Part shown: positions 24,614 to 40,599 of the stretch, one piece after another
Position numbering within the stretch: the stretch's first letter is position 1
How the letters are laid out: every line of letters starts with the position of its first letter
Assembly: GCA_947623455.1 (NCBI GenBank)
Contig: OX392532.1
Location: 6,208,001-6,272,000, forward strand
Direction: 5' to 3'
Origin: Mimachlamys varia
Lineage: Eukaryota > Mollusca > Bivalvia > Pectinida > Pectinidae
DNA: 64,000 bases
Program-made: the position numbers and the translations under genes
The notes under the pieces: generated by a model
What the model was told of the DNA's origin: nothing
What the model saw: the letters and a program-made list of their open reading frames with translations, nothing else
Databases searched by the model: none

Positions 24614-25026
24614 ATTTTTCTCTCATTTCAATTACCTGAATAAGCTCAAATACCATGAAAATACTTTTGATTGGCCACCATTATAAAAACATCAACTTTT
24701 CCTTTGAGCTTTCTTAACGAAAAACAAATGATATAGCAAGATTAAGCATACACCATACTTGCAAACGTAGTTCGCACAGAAAAAAATACCTCAGCTTTCT
24801 AATGTACACGGTTAAAATATCGTGGAAGGTTTTAATTTCATCACCTCGCAATTTTTCTTTTTTTCGGCATCATATTTCACCGAACTTGAGACGTCACGTC
24901 AATGTTGCGCCATTGTGACGTCACGCCGCGGCTGTATCGCACGGGTAGGTGTGTAACACAACCACAGCGATCATAGTGTATTGCCCTAGACAGGCCAGTA
25001 TTACACACATAAAAATGAGAGAATAT
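24614..25026. other. intergenic sequence beside hairpin
   Basis: TTTCTCTCATTT near 24,617 and AAAATGAGAGAA near 25,011 are inverted relatives and may mark a larger degenerate foldback enclosing this stretch. It contains two GACGTCAC words. No gene seen. Confidence 0.4.
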
Positions 25027-28000
25027 AGTATTACACTGATTGTTGACATACTAAGCATTACATTGACTGTATATAAGTATTACATTGATTGTAGATAATA
25101 TTACATTGATTGTAGATAAATATTACATTGATTGTAGATAAATATTACTTTGATTGTAGATAAATATTACATTGATTGTAGATAAATTTTACATTGATTG
25201 TAGATAAGTATTACTTTGATTGTAGATAAGTATTACATTGATTGTAGATACGTATTACATTGATTGTAGATAGGTATTACATTGATTGTAGATAAGTATT
25301 ACATTGATTGTAGATAAATATTACTTTGATTGTAGATACGTATCACATTGATTGTAGATAAGTATTACATTGATTGTAGATAATATTACATTGATTGTAG
25401 ATAAATATTACATTGATTGTAGATAAGTATTACTTTGATTGTAGATAAATATTACATTGATTGTAGATAAATTTTACATTGATTGTAGATAAGTATTACT
25501 TTGATTGTAGATAAGTATTACATTGATTGTAGATACGTATTACATTGATTGTAGATAGGTATTACATTGATTGTAGATAAGTATTACATTGATTGTAGAT
25601 AAATATTACATTGATTGTAGATACGTATCACATTGATTGTAGATAAGTATTACATTGATTGTAGATACGTATTACATTAATTGTAGATACGTATTACATT
25701 GATTGTAGATAAGTATTACATTGATTGTAGATACGTATTACATTGATTGTAGATAAGTATTACTTTGATTGTAGATAAGTATTACATTGATTGTAGATAC
25801 GTATTATATTGATTGTAGATAAATATTATATTGATTGTAGATAAGTATTACATTGATTGTAGATAAGTATAACATTGATTGTAGATAGGTATTACATTGA
25901 TTGTAGATAAGTATTATATTGATTGTAGATACGTATTACATTGATTGTAGATAAGTATTACATTGATTGTAGATACGTATTACATCGATTGTAGATAAGT
26001 ATTACATTGATTGTAGATAAGTGTTACATTGATTGTAGATAAGTATTACATTGATTGTAGATAATTATTACATTGATTGTAGATACGTATTACACTGATT
26101 GTAGATAAGTGTTACATTGATTGTAGATACGTATTACATTGATTGTAGATACGTATTACATTGATTGTAGATAAGTATTACATTGATTGTAGATAAATAT
26201 TACATTGATTGTAGATAAATATTACATTGATTGTAGATACGTATTACATTGATTGTAGATAGGTATTACATTGATTGTAGATAAGTATTACATTGATTGT
26301 AGATAAGTATTACATTGATTGTAGATACGTATTACATTGATTGTAGACATACTAAGTATTACATTGATTGTAGATAAATATTACATTGATTGTAGATAGG
26401 TATTACATTGATTGTAGATAAATATTACATTGATTGTAGATAAGTATTACATTGATTGTAGATAGATATTACATTGATTGTAGATAAGTATTACATTGAT
26501 TGTAGACATACTAAGTATTACATTGATTGTAGATAAATATTACATTGATTGTAGATAAGTATTACATTGATTGTAGATAAGTATTACATTAATTGTAGAT
26601 ACGTATAACATTGATTGTAGATAAGTATTACATTGATTGAAGATAAGTATTACTTTGACTGTAGATACGTATTACATTGATTGTAGATAAGTATTACATT
26701 TGTTGTAGATAGATATTACATTGATTGTAGATAAGTATTACATTGATTGTAGATACGTATTACATTGATTGTAGATAAGTATTACACTGATTGTAGATAA
26801 GTATTACACTGATTGTAGACATATTAAGTATTACATTGATTGTAGATAAGTATTACATTGATTGTAGATACGTATTATATTGATTGTAGATAAGTATTAC
26901 ACTGATTGTAGACATACTAAGTATTACATTGATTGTAGATAGATATTACATTGATTGTAGATAAGTATTACATTGATTGTAGATATGTATAACATTGATT
27001 GTAGATAAGTATTACATTGATTGTAGGTAAGTATTACATTGATTGTAGATATGCATAACATTGATTGTAGATAAGTATTACATTGATTGTAGATAAGTAT
27101 TACATTGATTGTAGATAAGTATTACATTGATTGTAGATAATATTACATTGATTGTAGATAGGTATTACATTGATTGTAGATAAGTATTACATTGATTGTA
27201 GATAAGTATTACATTGATTGTAGATAGGTATTACATTGATTGTAGATAGGTATTACATTGATTGTAGATACGTATTACATTGATTGTAGATATGTATTAC
27301 ATTGATTGTAGATACGTATTACATTGATTGTAGATAAGTATTACATTGATTGTAGATAAGTATTACATTGATTGTAGATAAGTATTACATTAATTGTAGA
27401 TAAGTATTACATTGATTGTATATAAGTATTACATTGATTGTAGATAAGTATTACATTGATTGTAGATAAGTATTACATTGATTGTAGATAAATATTATAT
27501 TGATTGTAGATACGTATTACATTGATTGTAGATACGTATTACATTGATTGTAGATAAGTATTACATAGATTGTAGATACGTATTACATTGATTGTAGATA
27601 AGTATTACATTGATTGTAGATAAGTATTACATTGATTGTAGACAAGTATTACATCGATTGTAGATAGGTATTACACTGATTGTAGATACGTATTACATTG
27701 ATTGTAGATAAGTATTATATTGATTGTAGATAAGTATTATATTGATTGTAGATAAGTATTACATTGATTGTAGATAAATATTACATTGATTGTATATAAA
27801 TATTACATTGATTGTAGATAAATATTACATTGATTGTAGATAAGTATTACATTGATTGTAGATAGATATTACATTGATTGTAGATACGTATTGCATTGAT
27901 TGTAGATAAGTATTACATTGATTGTAGATACGTATTACATTGATTGTAGATAAGTATTACATTGATTGTAGATAAGTATTACTTTGATTGTAGATAAATA

Positions 28001-31000
28001 TCACATTGATTATAGACATACTAAGTATTACATTGATTGTAGACATACTAAGTATTACATTGATTGTAGACATACTAAGTATTACATTGATTGTAGATAA
28101 GTATTACATTGATTGTAGATAAATATTACATTGATTGTAGATAAGTATTACATTTGTTGTAGATAGGTATTACATTGATTGTAGATAAGTATTATATTGA
28201 TTGTAGATAAGTATTACATTGAGTGTAGATAAATATTACATTGATTGTAGATAAGTAAAACATTGATTGTAGATACGTATTGCATTGATTGTAGATACGT
28301 ATTACATTGATTGTAGATAAGTATTATATTGATTGTAGATAAGTATTAAATTGATTGTAGATAAGTAAAACATTGATTGTAGATACGTATTGCATTGATT
28401 GTAGATACGTATTGCATTGATTGTAGATAAGTATTATATTGATTGTAGATACGTATTACATTGATTGAAGATAAGTATTACTTTGATTGTAGATAAATAT
28501 TACATTGATTGTAGACATACTAAGTATTACATTGATTGTAGACAAATATTACATTGATTGTAGACATACTAAGTATTACATTGATTGTAGACATACTAAG
28601 TATTACATTGATTGTAGACATACTAAGTATTACATTGATTGTAGATAAGTATTACATTGATTGTAGATAAGTATTACATCGATTGTAGATAAGTATTACA
28701 TTGATTGTAGATAGGTATTACATTGATTGTAGATAAGTATTATATTGATTGTAGATAAGTATTACATTGATTGTAGATAAATATTACATTGATTGTAGAT
28801 AAATATTACATTGATAGTAGATAAGTATTACATTGATTGTAGATAAGTATTACATTGATTGTAGATAAATATTACATTGATTGTAGATAAGTATTACATT
28901 GATTGTAGATACGTATTACATTGATTGTAGATAAGTATTACATTGATTGTAGACATACTAAGTATTACATTGATTGTAGATACGTATCACATTGATTGTA
29001 GATAAGTATTACATTGATTGTAGATACGTATTAAATTAATTGTAGATACGTATTACATTGATTGTAGATAAGTATTACATTGATTGTAGATACGTATTAC
29101 ATTGATTGTAGATAAGTATTACTTTGATTGTAGATAAGTATTACATTGATTGTAGATATGTATTATATTGATTGTAGATAAATATTATATTGATTGTAGA
29201 TAAGTATTACATTTGTTGTAGATAGGTATTACATTGATTGTAGATACGTATTACATTGATTGTAGATAAGTATTACACTGATTGTAGATAAGTATTACAC
29301 TGATTGTAGACATATTAAGTATTACATTGATTGTAGATAAGTATTACATTGATTGTAGATACGTATTATATTGATTGTAGATAAGTATTACACTGATTGT
29401 AGACATACTAAGTATTACATTGATTGTAGATAGATATTACATTGATTGTAGATAAGTATTACATTGATTGTAGATATGTATAACATTGATTGTAGATAAG
29501 TATTACATTGATTGTAGATAAGTATTACATTGATTGTAGATATGCATAACATTGATTGTAGATAAGTATTACATTGATTGTAGATAAATATTACATTGAT
29601 TGTAGATAAATATTACATTGATAGTAGATAAGTATTACATTGATTGTAGATAAGTATTACATTGATTGTAGATAAATATTACATTGATTGTAGATAAGTA
29701 TTACATTGATTGTAGATACGTATTACATTGATTGTAGATAAGTATTACATTGATTGTAGACATACTAAGTATTACATTGATTGTTGATAAATATTACATT
29801 GATTGTATATAAATATTACATTGATTGTAGATAAATATTACATTGATTGTAGATAAGTATTACATTGATTGTAGATAGATATTACATTGATTGTAGATAC
29901 GTATTGCATTGATTGTAGATAAGTATTACATTGATTGTAGATACGTATTACATTGATTGTAGATAAGTATTACATTGATTGTAGATAAGTATTACTTTGA
30001 TTGTAGATAAATATCACATTGATTGTAGACATACTAAGTATTACATTGATTGTAGACATACTAAGTATTACATTGATTGTAGACATACTAAGTATTACAT
30101 TGATTGTAGATAAGTATTACATTGATTGTAGATAAGTATTACATTGATTGTAGATAAGTATTACATTTGTTGTAGATAGGTATTACATTGATTGTAGATA
30201 AGTATTATATTGATTGTAGATACGTATTACATTGATTGTAGATAAGTATTACATTGATTGTAGATACGTATTACATCGATTGTAGATAAGTATTACATTG
30301 ATTGTAGATAAGTGTTACATTGATTGTAGATAAGTATTACATTGATTGTAGATAATTATTACATTGATTGTAGATACGTATTACACTGATTGTAGATAAG
30401 TGTTACATTGATTGTAGATACGTATTACATTGATTGTAGATACGTATTACATTGATTGTAGATAAGTATTACATTGATTGTAGATAAATATTACATTGAT
30501 TGTAGATAAATATTACATTGATTGTAGATACGTATTACATTGATTGTAGATAGGTATTACATTGATTGTAGATAAGTATTACATTGATTGTAGATAAGTA
30601 TTACATTGATTGTAGATACGTATTACATTGATTGTAGACATACTAAGTATTACATTGATTGTAGATAAATATTACATTGATTGTAGATAGGTATTACATT
30701 GATTGTAGATAAATATTACATTGATTGTAGATAAGTATTACATTGATTGTAGATAGATATTACATTGATTGTAGATAAGTATTACATTGATTGTAGACAT
30801 ACTAAGTATTACATTGATTGTAGATAAATATTACATTGATTGTAGATAAGTATTACATTGATTGTAGATAAGTATTACATTAATTGTAGATACGTATAAC
30901 ATTGATTGTAGATAAGTATTACATTGATTGAAGATAAGTATTACTTTGACTGTAGATACGTATTACATTGATTGTAGATAAGTATTACATTTGTTGTAGA

Positions 31001-34000
31001 TAGATATTACATTGATTGTAGATAAGTATTACATTGATTGTAGATACGTATTACATTGATTGTAGATAAGTATTACACTGATTGTAGATAAGTATTACAC
31101 TGATTGTAGACATATTAAGTATTACATTGATTGTAGATAAGTATTACATTGATTGTAGATACGTATTATATTGATTGTAGATAAGTATTACACTGATTGT
31201 AGACATACTAAGTATTACATTGATTGTAGATAGATATTACATTGATTGTAGATAAGTATTACATTGATTGTAGATATGTATAACATTGATTGTAGATAAG
31301 TATTACATTGATTGTAGGTAAGTATTACATTGATTGTAGATATGCATAACATTGATTGTAGATAAGTATTACATTGATTGTAGATAAGTATTACATTGAT
31401 TGTAGATAAGTATTACATTGATTGTAGATAATATTACATTGATTGTAGATAGGTATTACATTGATTGTAGATAAGTATTACATTGATTGTAGATAAGTAT
31501 TACATTGATTGTAGATAGGTATTACATTGATTGTAGATAGGTATTACATTGATTGTAGATACGTATTACATTGATTGTAGATATGTATTACATTGATTGT
31601 AGATACGTATTACATTGATTGTAGATAAGTATTACATTGATTGTAGATAAGTATTACATTGATTGTAGATAAGTATTACATTAATTGTAGATAAGTATTA
31701 CATTGATTGTATATAAGTATTACATTGATTGTAGATAAGTATTACATTGATTGTAGATAAGTATTACATTGATTGTAGATAAATATTATATTGATTGTAG
31801 ATACGTATTACATTGATTGTAGATACGTATTACATTGATTGTAGATAAGTATTACATAGATTGTAGATACGTATTACATTGATTGTAGATAAGTATTACA
31901 TTGATTGTAGATAAGTATTACATTGATTGTAGACAAGTATTACATCGATTGTAGATAGGTATTACACTGATTGTAGATACGTATTACATTGATTGTAGAT
32001 AAGTATTATATTGATTGTAGATAAGTATTATATTGATTGTAGATAAGTATTACATTGATTGTAGATAAATATTACATTGATTGTATATAAATATTACATT
32101 GATTGTAGATAAATATTACATTGATTGTAGATAAGTATTACATTGATTGTAGATAGATATTACATTGATTGTAGATACGTATTGCATTGATTGTAGATAA
32201 GTATTACATTGATTGTAGATACGTATTACATTGATTGTAGATAAGTATTACATTGATTGTAGATAAGTATTACTTTGATTGTAGATAAATATCACATTGA
32301 TTATAGACATACTAAGTATTACATTGATTGTAGACATACTAAGTATTACATTGATTGTAGACATACTAAGTATTACATTGATTGTAGATAAGTATTACAT
32401 TGATTGTAGATAAATATTACATTGATTGTAGATAAGTATTACATTTGTTGTAGATAGGTATTACATTGATTGTAGATAAGTATTATATTGATTGTAGATA
32501 AGTATTACATTGAGTGTAGATAAATATTACATTGATTGTAGATAAGTAAAACATTGATTGTAGATACGTATTGCATTGATTGTAGATACGTATTACATTG
32601 ATTGTAGATAAGTATTATATTGATTGTAGATAAGTATTAAATTGATTGTAGATAAGTAAAACATTGATTGTAGATACGTATTGCATTGATTGTAGATACG
32701 TATTGCATTGATTGTAGATAAGTATTATATTGATTGTAGATACGTATTACATTGATTGAAGATAAGTATTACTTTGATTGTAGATAAATATTACATTGAT
32801 TGTAGACATACTAAGTATTACATTGATTGTAGACAAATATTACATTGATTGTAGACATACTAAGTATTACATTGATTGTAGACATACTAAGTATTACATT
32901 GATTGTAGACATACTAAGTATTACATTGATTGTAGATAAGTATTACATTGATTGTAGATAAGTATTACATCGATTGTAGATAAGTATTACATTGATTGTA
33001 GATAGGTATTACATTGATTGTAGATAAGTATTATATTGATTGTAGATAAGTATTACATTGATTGTAGATAAATATTACATTGATTGTAGATAAATATTAC
33101 ATTGATAGTAGATAAGTATTACATTGATTGTAGATAAGTATTACATTGATTGTAGATAAATATTACATTGATTGTAGATAAGTATTACATTGATTGTAGA
33201 TACGTATTACATTGATTGTAGATAAGTATTACATTGATTGTAGACATACTAAGTATTACATTGATTGTAGATACGTATCACATTGATTGTAGATAAGTAT
33301 TACATTGATTGTAGATACGTATTAAATTAATTGTAGATACGTATTACATTGATTGTAGATAAGTATTACATTGATTGTAGATACGTATTACATTGATTGT
33401 AGATAAGTATTACTTTGATTGTAGATAAGTATTACATTGATTGTAGATATGTATTATATTGATTGTAGATAAATATTATATTGATTGTAGATAAGTATTA
33501 CATTTGTTGTAGATAGGTATTACATTGATTGTAGATACGTATTACATTGATTGTAGATAAGTATTACACTGATTGTAGATAAGTATTACACTGATTGTAG
33601 ACATATTAAGTATTACATTGATTGTAGATAAGTATTACATTGATTGTAGATACGTATTATATTGATTGTAGATAAGTATTACACTGATTGTAGACATACT
33701 AAGTATTACATTGATTGTAGATAGATATTACATTGATTGTAGATAAGTATTACATTGATTGTAGATATGTATAACATTGATTGTAGATAAGTATTACATT
33801 GATTGTAGATAAGTATTACATTGATTGTAGATATGCATAACATTGATTGTAGATAAGTATTACATTGATTGTAGATAAATATTACATTGATTGTAGATAA
33901 ATATTACATTGATAGTAGATAAGTATTACATTGATTGTAGATAAGTATTACATTGATTGTAGATAAATATTACATTGATTGTAGATAAGTATTACATTGA

Positions 34001-36295
34001 TTGTAGATACGTATTACATTGATTGTAGATAAGTATTACATTGATTGTAGACATACTAAGTATTACATTGATTGTTGATAAATATTACATTGATTGTATA
34101 TAAATATTACATTGATTGTAGATAAATATTACATTGATTGTAGATAAGTATTACATTGATTGTAGATAGATATTACATTGATTGTAGATACGTATTGCAT
34201 TGATTGTAGATAAGTATTACATTGATTGTAGATACGTATTACATTGATTGTAGATAAGTATTACATTGATTGTAGATAAGTATTACTTTGATTGTAGATA
34301 AATATCACATTGATTGTAGACATACTAAGTATTACATTGATTGTAGACATACTAAGTATTACATTGATTGTAGACATACTAAGTATTACATTGATTGTAG
34401 ATAAGTATTACATTGATTGTAGATAAGTATTACATTGATTGTAGATAAGTATTACATTTGTTGTAGATAGGTATTACATTGATTGTAGATAAGTATTATA
34501 TTGATTGTAGATAAGTATTACATTGAGTGTAGATAAATATTACATTGATTGTAGATAAATATTACATTGATTGTAGATAAGTATTACATTGATTGTAGAT
34601 AAGTATTACATTGATTGTAGATAAGTATTACATTGATTGTAGATAAGTATTACATTGATTGTAGATAAGTAAAACATTGATTGTAGATACGTATTGCATT
34701 GATTGTAGATAAGTATTACATTGATTGTAGATAGGTATTACATTGATTGTAGATAATTATTACATTGATTGTAGATAAGTATTATATTGATTGTAGATAA
34801 GTATTAAATTGATTGTAGATAAGTAAAACATTGATTGTAGATACGTATTGCATTGATTGTAGATAAGTATTACATTGATTGTAGATACGTATTACATTGA
34901 TTGTAGATAAGTATTACATTGATTGTAGATAAGTATTATATTGATTGTAGATACGTATTACATTGATTGAAGATAAGTATTACTTTGATTGTAGATAAAT
35001 ATTACATTGATTGTATACATACTAAGTATTACATTGATTGTAGACATACTAAGTATTACATTGATTGTAGATAAGTATTACATTGATTGTAGATAAGTAT
35101 TACATCGATTGTAGATAAGTATTACATTTGTTGTAGATAGGTATTACATTGATTGTAGATAAGTATTATATTGATTGTAGATAAGTATTACATTGATTGT
35201 AGATAAATATTACATTGATTGTAGATAAATATTACATTGATAGTAGATAAGTATTACATTGATTGTAGATAAGTATTACATTGATTGTAGATAAATATTA
35301 CATTGATTGTAGATAAGTATTACATTGATTGTAGATACGTATTACATTGATTGTAGACATACTAAGTATTACATTGATTGTAGATAAATATTACATTGAT
35401 TGTAGATAAATATTACATTGATTGTAGATAAGTATTACATTGATTGTAGATAAATATTATATTGATTTTAGATATGTATTATATTGATTGAAGATAAGTA
35501 TTATATTGATTGTAGATACGTATTACAATGGTTGTAGATACGTATTACATTGATTGTAGATAAGTATTACATTGATTGTTGATACGTATTACATTGATTG
35601 TAGATAAGTATTACTTTGACTGTAGATAATTATTACATTGATTGTAGATGAGTATTACACTGGTTGTAGATAAATTTTACATTGATTGTAGATAAGTATT
35701 ACATTGATTGTAGATACGTATTGCATTGATTGTAGATAAGTATTACATTGATTGTTGATACGTATTACATTGATTGTAGATAAATATTACATTGATTGTA
35801 GCTAAGTATTACTTTGACTGTAGATAATTATTACATTGATTGTAGATGAGTATTACACTGGTTGTAGATAAATTTTACATTGATTGTAGATAAGTAGTAC
35901 ACTGGTTGTAGATACGTATCACATTAATTGTAGATAAGTATTACTTTGATTGTAGATAATTATTACATTGATTGTAGATAAATATTATATTGATTGTAGA
36001 TAAGTATTATATTGATTGTAGATACGTATTACATTGATTGTAGATACGTATTACATTGATTGTAGATAAGTATTACTTTGACTGTAGATACGTATTACAT
36101 TGATTGTAGATAAATATTACATTGATTGTAGATAATTATTACATTGGTTGTAGATAAATATTACATTGATTGTATATAAGTATTACTTTGATTGTAGATA
36201 CGTATTAAATTGATTTTAGATAAGTAGTACACTGGTTGTAGATAAGTATTACATTGATTGTAGATAAGTAGTACACTGGTTGTAGATACGTATCA
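25027..36295. repeat. 11.3-kb satellite of 22-bp unit with higher-order structure
   Basis: Roughly 510 tandem copies of a 22-bp unit containing TATTACATTGATTGTAGATA. Variants include ACGTATT, AGGTATT, ACTTTGATT, CATTTGTTG and a longer spacer with GACATACTAAG. Diagnostic variants recur at exactly 4,291 bp (GAGTGTAGA at 28221/32512, TTGATAGTAG at 28811/33102 and 29618/33909, TACTTTGACT at 26651/30942), so about 25,890-30,170 is duplicated as about 30,180-34,460. No gene lies within it. Confidence 0.95.
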
Positions 36296-36628
36296 CAAGA
36301 CAGTAGCTGTTACGTAACTATTGCCTCGGTAAGATTACACCAGGTAAGAACACATATAGGGCTATATTTATGTCGTGTGACACTGAACATATCTGACATA
36401 CCTAGCTGTCAGTATATTTAGCGAGTGAGTAACGCGACAGGATATGTAAATACAACCCCTCTTTTTTATTTGGCGGTGACTACCTGATTACAGGTATAAA
36501 TCTAATGTATTTTACAATCAGTGAGTCTGCATTATACTTCAAACACACGTACAAATTCAACATTCCACACCTTTCCATACATACGTACATGAATCACTGT
36601 ATATGTTATAATAAATATATACTGTCAC
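36296..36628. other. intergenic spacer
   Basis: Non-repetitive sequence between the 22-bp satellite and a 23-bp array. Nothing recognised. Confidence 0.5.
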
Positions 36629-36927
36629 AATGCCAACACAACTATAGACCTAATGCCAACACAACTATAGACCTAATGCCAACACAACTATAGACCTAAT
36701 GCCAACACAACTATAGACCTAATGCCAACACAACTATAGACCTAATGCCAACACAACTATAGACCTAATGCCAACACAACTATAGACCTAATGCCAACAC
36801 AACTATAGACGTAATGCCAACACAACTATAGACCTAATGCCAACACAACTATAGACGTAATGCCAACACAACTATAGACCTAATGCCAACACAACTATAG
36901 ACCTAATGCCAACACAACTATAGACCT
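36629..36927. repeat. 23-bp minisatellite
   Basis: Thirteen nearly identical copies of a 23-bp unit containing AATGCCAACACAACTATAGA. The only frequent change is CCT to CGT at the end. Confidence 0.95.
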
Positions 36928-37261
36928 ACGCCATATTTTCTACTTTTATCAATTTGCTGGGAAAATATCCTTTGTTTTTAAATACACTATTACTTTATAA
37001 AACATAACATGCAAACAATGTAGTAAAAATCAGTCTGGATTTCAACTTAAAGACTACTGATGATGAACTTGTGGATACACTCATCTCTAACTAAGGCAAA
37101 GGTTATGGGGTACTTTTTTTTTTTTTTTGGTGATATACAGTAAGTAAGGCTTTTGGTCGGGTAAGAAATTTAGTCCGCTTGAATTCTCTTTTTAAATATG
37201 GTATAAAGAGAATCAATTGAGTTACAGTTTCAAGCCTACTTAGTCGTATGTTATGGCAGGT
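36928..37261. other. intergenic spacer
   Basis: Unassigned. Contains a poly-T run near 37,112-37,128. Confidence 0.4.
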
Positions 37262-37440
37262 ATTGTCGATGAAACAGAGGACGCTTGCTATTCCGGAACA
37301 CCTGGTCCTATTATCTTGTACTTTTACAAGGGTCTCCATGTAAATCTTTCCTTTGTTCCTATATTGCCTCTAGTTTAATCGATTTTGAGTTTGGATTATG
37401 TTTTTTTTTACGCTTTGGTATTCTCCGATTATTTTTGTTT
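37262..37440 (+). repeat. dispersed repeat family D, copy 1
   Basis: Shares TTCCGGAACA(C/T)CTGGTC, TTTACAAGGGTC and AATCGATTTTGAGTT(T/C)GGATT, in order and spacing, with the copy at 41,270. Shorter relatives are at 51,570 (plus) and 58,235 (minus). Function unknown; probably a mobile-element fragment. Confidence 0.7.
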
Positions 37441-38880
37441 GTTACAAACTTTTTGGGGTGTATTACAAAGGAGAAGTGGATGTCAGATGATGCTATGAAC
37501 TACAGCATTATTGTCGTACACCATGTGATGTAATACACATGCGGTCTGAGCGTCACTTTACCATTTACTATTGATATAATCCTAATTAACATCTGCCTAT
37601 ATGATTTGGCATTTGGTAAAAAATGTATTGCAAATAAATCGCATTTGTGATTAGACTCAATTAAGTAAGGTATGAATCATTTACAACCGACGTATACCTG
37701 GGGGAGGTACATTTACAGTAGAAAACCAATGTAGACATCAACCGGAAATAATGAAAATGTTTGTGATGCTGACCTCAGAGGTCAGAACGGGGGCCCATTC
37801 GTGTGCTGACTCACCTGTAAATTACCTGTGATTAATTACAAAACAGGTACATTGCTACTGTATGAGATAAGAGCTCTCCTTACAAATAACAATCTTATCT
37901 ACTACCACGGCTGTCTGCGCAGGTGCGTGTGTTTGATTTGAAATGTCCGTTGATAAGTTTGTTGGTCTGCTACTGATATTAACACCCGCTATATCCACTT
38001 TACACATACTTATATAAATACACGAATTAAATGTGCACCTTCAAACATTATTTTGATATCATGTCAAATAATATGCTTTACAACAAGGCTAACTCGAGAC
38101 GTTAAACAATATATATATGTCTCATGAAAATTGATAAAAAAATCATCGAAAATATTTAATGTTTATATTTCTTTTACGACCTTGAGCTTTCTCTCCGATC
38201 TATAATTGGCAACGAATGAAGAAATCACCGTAGATTACACAGATGACTGTTGAATAACGAAGTAGTAATTACGATTGAACTAAGTCGATGATGACACGTT
38301 TACACAGTATGGGACGAGTTGCTGCCCTTACATCACAATTGTTTCGACACGAGCGATAACTCTTACTACTTTATAGGACCCAATATACGCAACTTTCGGC
38401 AAAACTTGAAGTGAAAATCAAGCCTAATAACTTATTATATTGATAGATTTAGTCAAGATTAACTGATATCAGCAATATTCAAGATGAATTCTTACGCGGT
38501 TACAGGTACAGCAGCAGTTGAAACACGGTATTTGTAAACACGCGTCCATTTTGAACTGTCTTCTATAGCTACCTTCTGCTTGTTGTTGAAGTGGGCCCCA
38601 CCTGAATTATTTTTAATTCTTTGGATTCTTTGTCAAGAGTTTCTTGTAAGTTACCGCCCAGGTTTACTACGTTTTAGGCTTATTTCTGCATGGTTATCAA
38701 CTGCATTTTTCATAATTTTTCAGAATCCCAAAAATTTCCTGAAGTTACGTATATTACGTACGTTGTTTAGTATATTTTTAAAGCGTAGCAAAAGGTTCCC
38801 TTTACATATTTTTTAACGTTCATATTGCTACCAATGTACTAGTAATTACGACGAAGAAATTGACAACTCCATGACCAAAG
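37441..38880. other. intergenic sequence, no feature seen
   Basis: AT-rich with scattered short open frames that lack any recognisable domain. Confidence 0.4.
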
Positions 38881-39337
38881 AAGGGCTACAAGGGCTAAGC
38901 ACGGACCTATGTCACCCACATGGGCTAGGCATGGACCTATATCGCCCACAAGGGCTAGGCACGGACCTATGTCACCCACAATGGCTAGGCACGGACCTAT
39001 GTCACCCACAAGGGCTAGGCATTGACCTATGTTACTGACAGGGACTAGGCAAGGACCTATGTCACACACAAGGGCTAGACACGGACCTATGTCACCCACA
39101 AGGGCTAGGCACTGACCTATGTCACCCACAAGGGCTAGGCACGGACCTATGTCACCACAAGGGCTAGGCACTGACCTATGTCACTGACAGGGACTAGGCA
39201 CGGACCTTTGTCACCCACAGGGGCTAGGCACGGACCGATGTCACCTACAGGGGCTAAGAACGGACCTATGTCAATGACAGGGATTAGGCACTGACCTATG
39301 TCACCCACAAGGGCTAGGCACGGAGCTATGTCACCCA
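38881..39337. repeat. 30-bp minisatellite
   Basis: About 15 copies of a 30-bp unit containing GGACCTATGTCACCCACAAG and GGGCTAGGCAC. Because the unit is ten codons long, the minus strand has open frames repeating ALVGDIGPCL. These have no start context or domain, so I treat them as a by-product of the repeat. Confidence 0.9.
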
Positions 39338-40599
39338 CCCGCTCGACCGGGCACTATCAAATTTGGCGCGATGTTCAACGTGGATCTATTATGGCGTCAC
39401 TGTTAAGTTACGTCACTATTACGTCATGCTACTGTTTTGCTAGAAAACGGCTGACTCTGGAAAACACCCAAAGCTGGCCATGGTCTAGCACAATAAAACG
39501 AGTTTTGGTGTATGATGTACTAAACCCATTATGGCCCTGTTGAGAGGGCACTATTGCCTCATGGTACACAGTAAACTCGCCTATTGTACTGTTGATGTGA
39601 ACATATATTTAGCACAAAGTTCTATACGACTATGAATAAAGATAATACACTCGAAGTATTTAATTGTAAACAAAATTGTATACTTTGTGTAACTAACGAA
39701 CTACTTTGTTTCTTTCATTTCTAATCATCTCTACGGACGCTCGTCCCGCGTTACACTAAATACGATGAGTGTAAAAAAAGCCGATGTCACGATTTTGCAA
39801 ATAGATGCAATATTTCCGGTCAATGTTTTCATCAAATGTCCAATGCCGAAATCAGCAAATGGAGTGTAAGTATATTGTATGTTGTCTGGCGATATATCAA
39901 TCTGTAATCAGGAACATTTTGTGTGACTCATGGTTTAAAGATATCGGTGCATATTAATTCCATTACATGGTATTGAAACGGGAAACTTTAAAAATACATT
40001 ATGTTGAAATTTCCTAGAAATATTAACTCTCACATACTTGTCTAATCTAGCGGTTAATCATTGCGAAAGGGTCGAGCCTCCTTAAACGCCCAAAATTTGA
40101 TTATATGCTCGGGTAACACGTCACATAGAAGGACATAATGGCCTAACTTATCGCAGGACCAAGGAAGAAATTCTGGGTATTGTTCAGCTATACAGGAGGA
40201 AACACATGTCAGTTCCAGTTTCTGTCAGGGGACCCCTGTCAGCTACCTGTCTATTGTTGTAGCGAGAACTGGGTGTGAACGCATCAACACAATAGGTAGG
40301 TCATTTTTTGTTATGCTTAACTTGCTTGATTAACGAACCAATGCAGACAGGTCGCTACATGTGTGACATGCAAAACGTTTTGTTCAAAAACTGTATATCT
40401 ACAATAATGACGTTTTGCTATAAAAAGTTCTTCATTGTTAATATCCTTTGTTATTTGAAATTGTGCAAATTTTCGCCAAACGCCTTATAAACAGCTAGTG
40501 TTTGAGTACCTGGACACGAGAGGCGATGTGTTGGTGTACTTACCCATCCCCATTTTATAGCGCACATCTGATGCCGAACTAAGAGTGTTATCTCACTGG
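39338..40599. other. intergenic sequence
   Basis: Includes a local run of GACGTCA-like and TTACGTCA words near 39,395-39,430. No gene recognised. Confidence 0.4.

Noticed and set aside
25027..36295. CRISPR-like regular repeat array
   Set aside because: Units are contiguous 22-bp copies without unique spacers, and the locus is eukaryotic.
38839..39338. Minus-strand frames repeating ALVGDIGPCL
   Set aside because: A by-product of a 30-bp tandem repeat; no domain, no splice signals, and the frame shifts between units.
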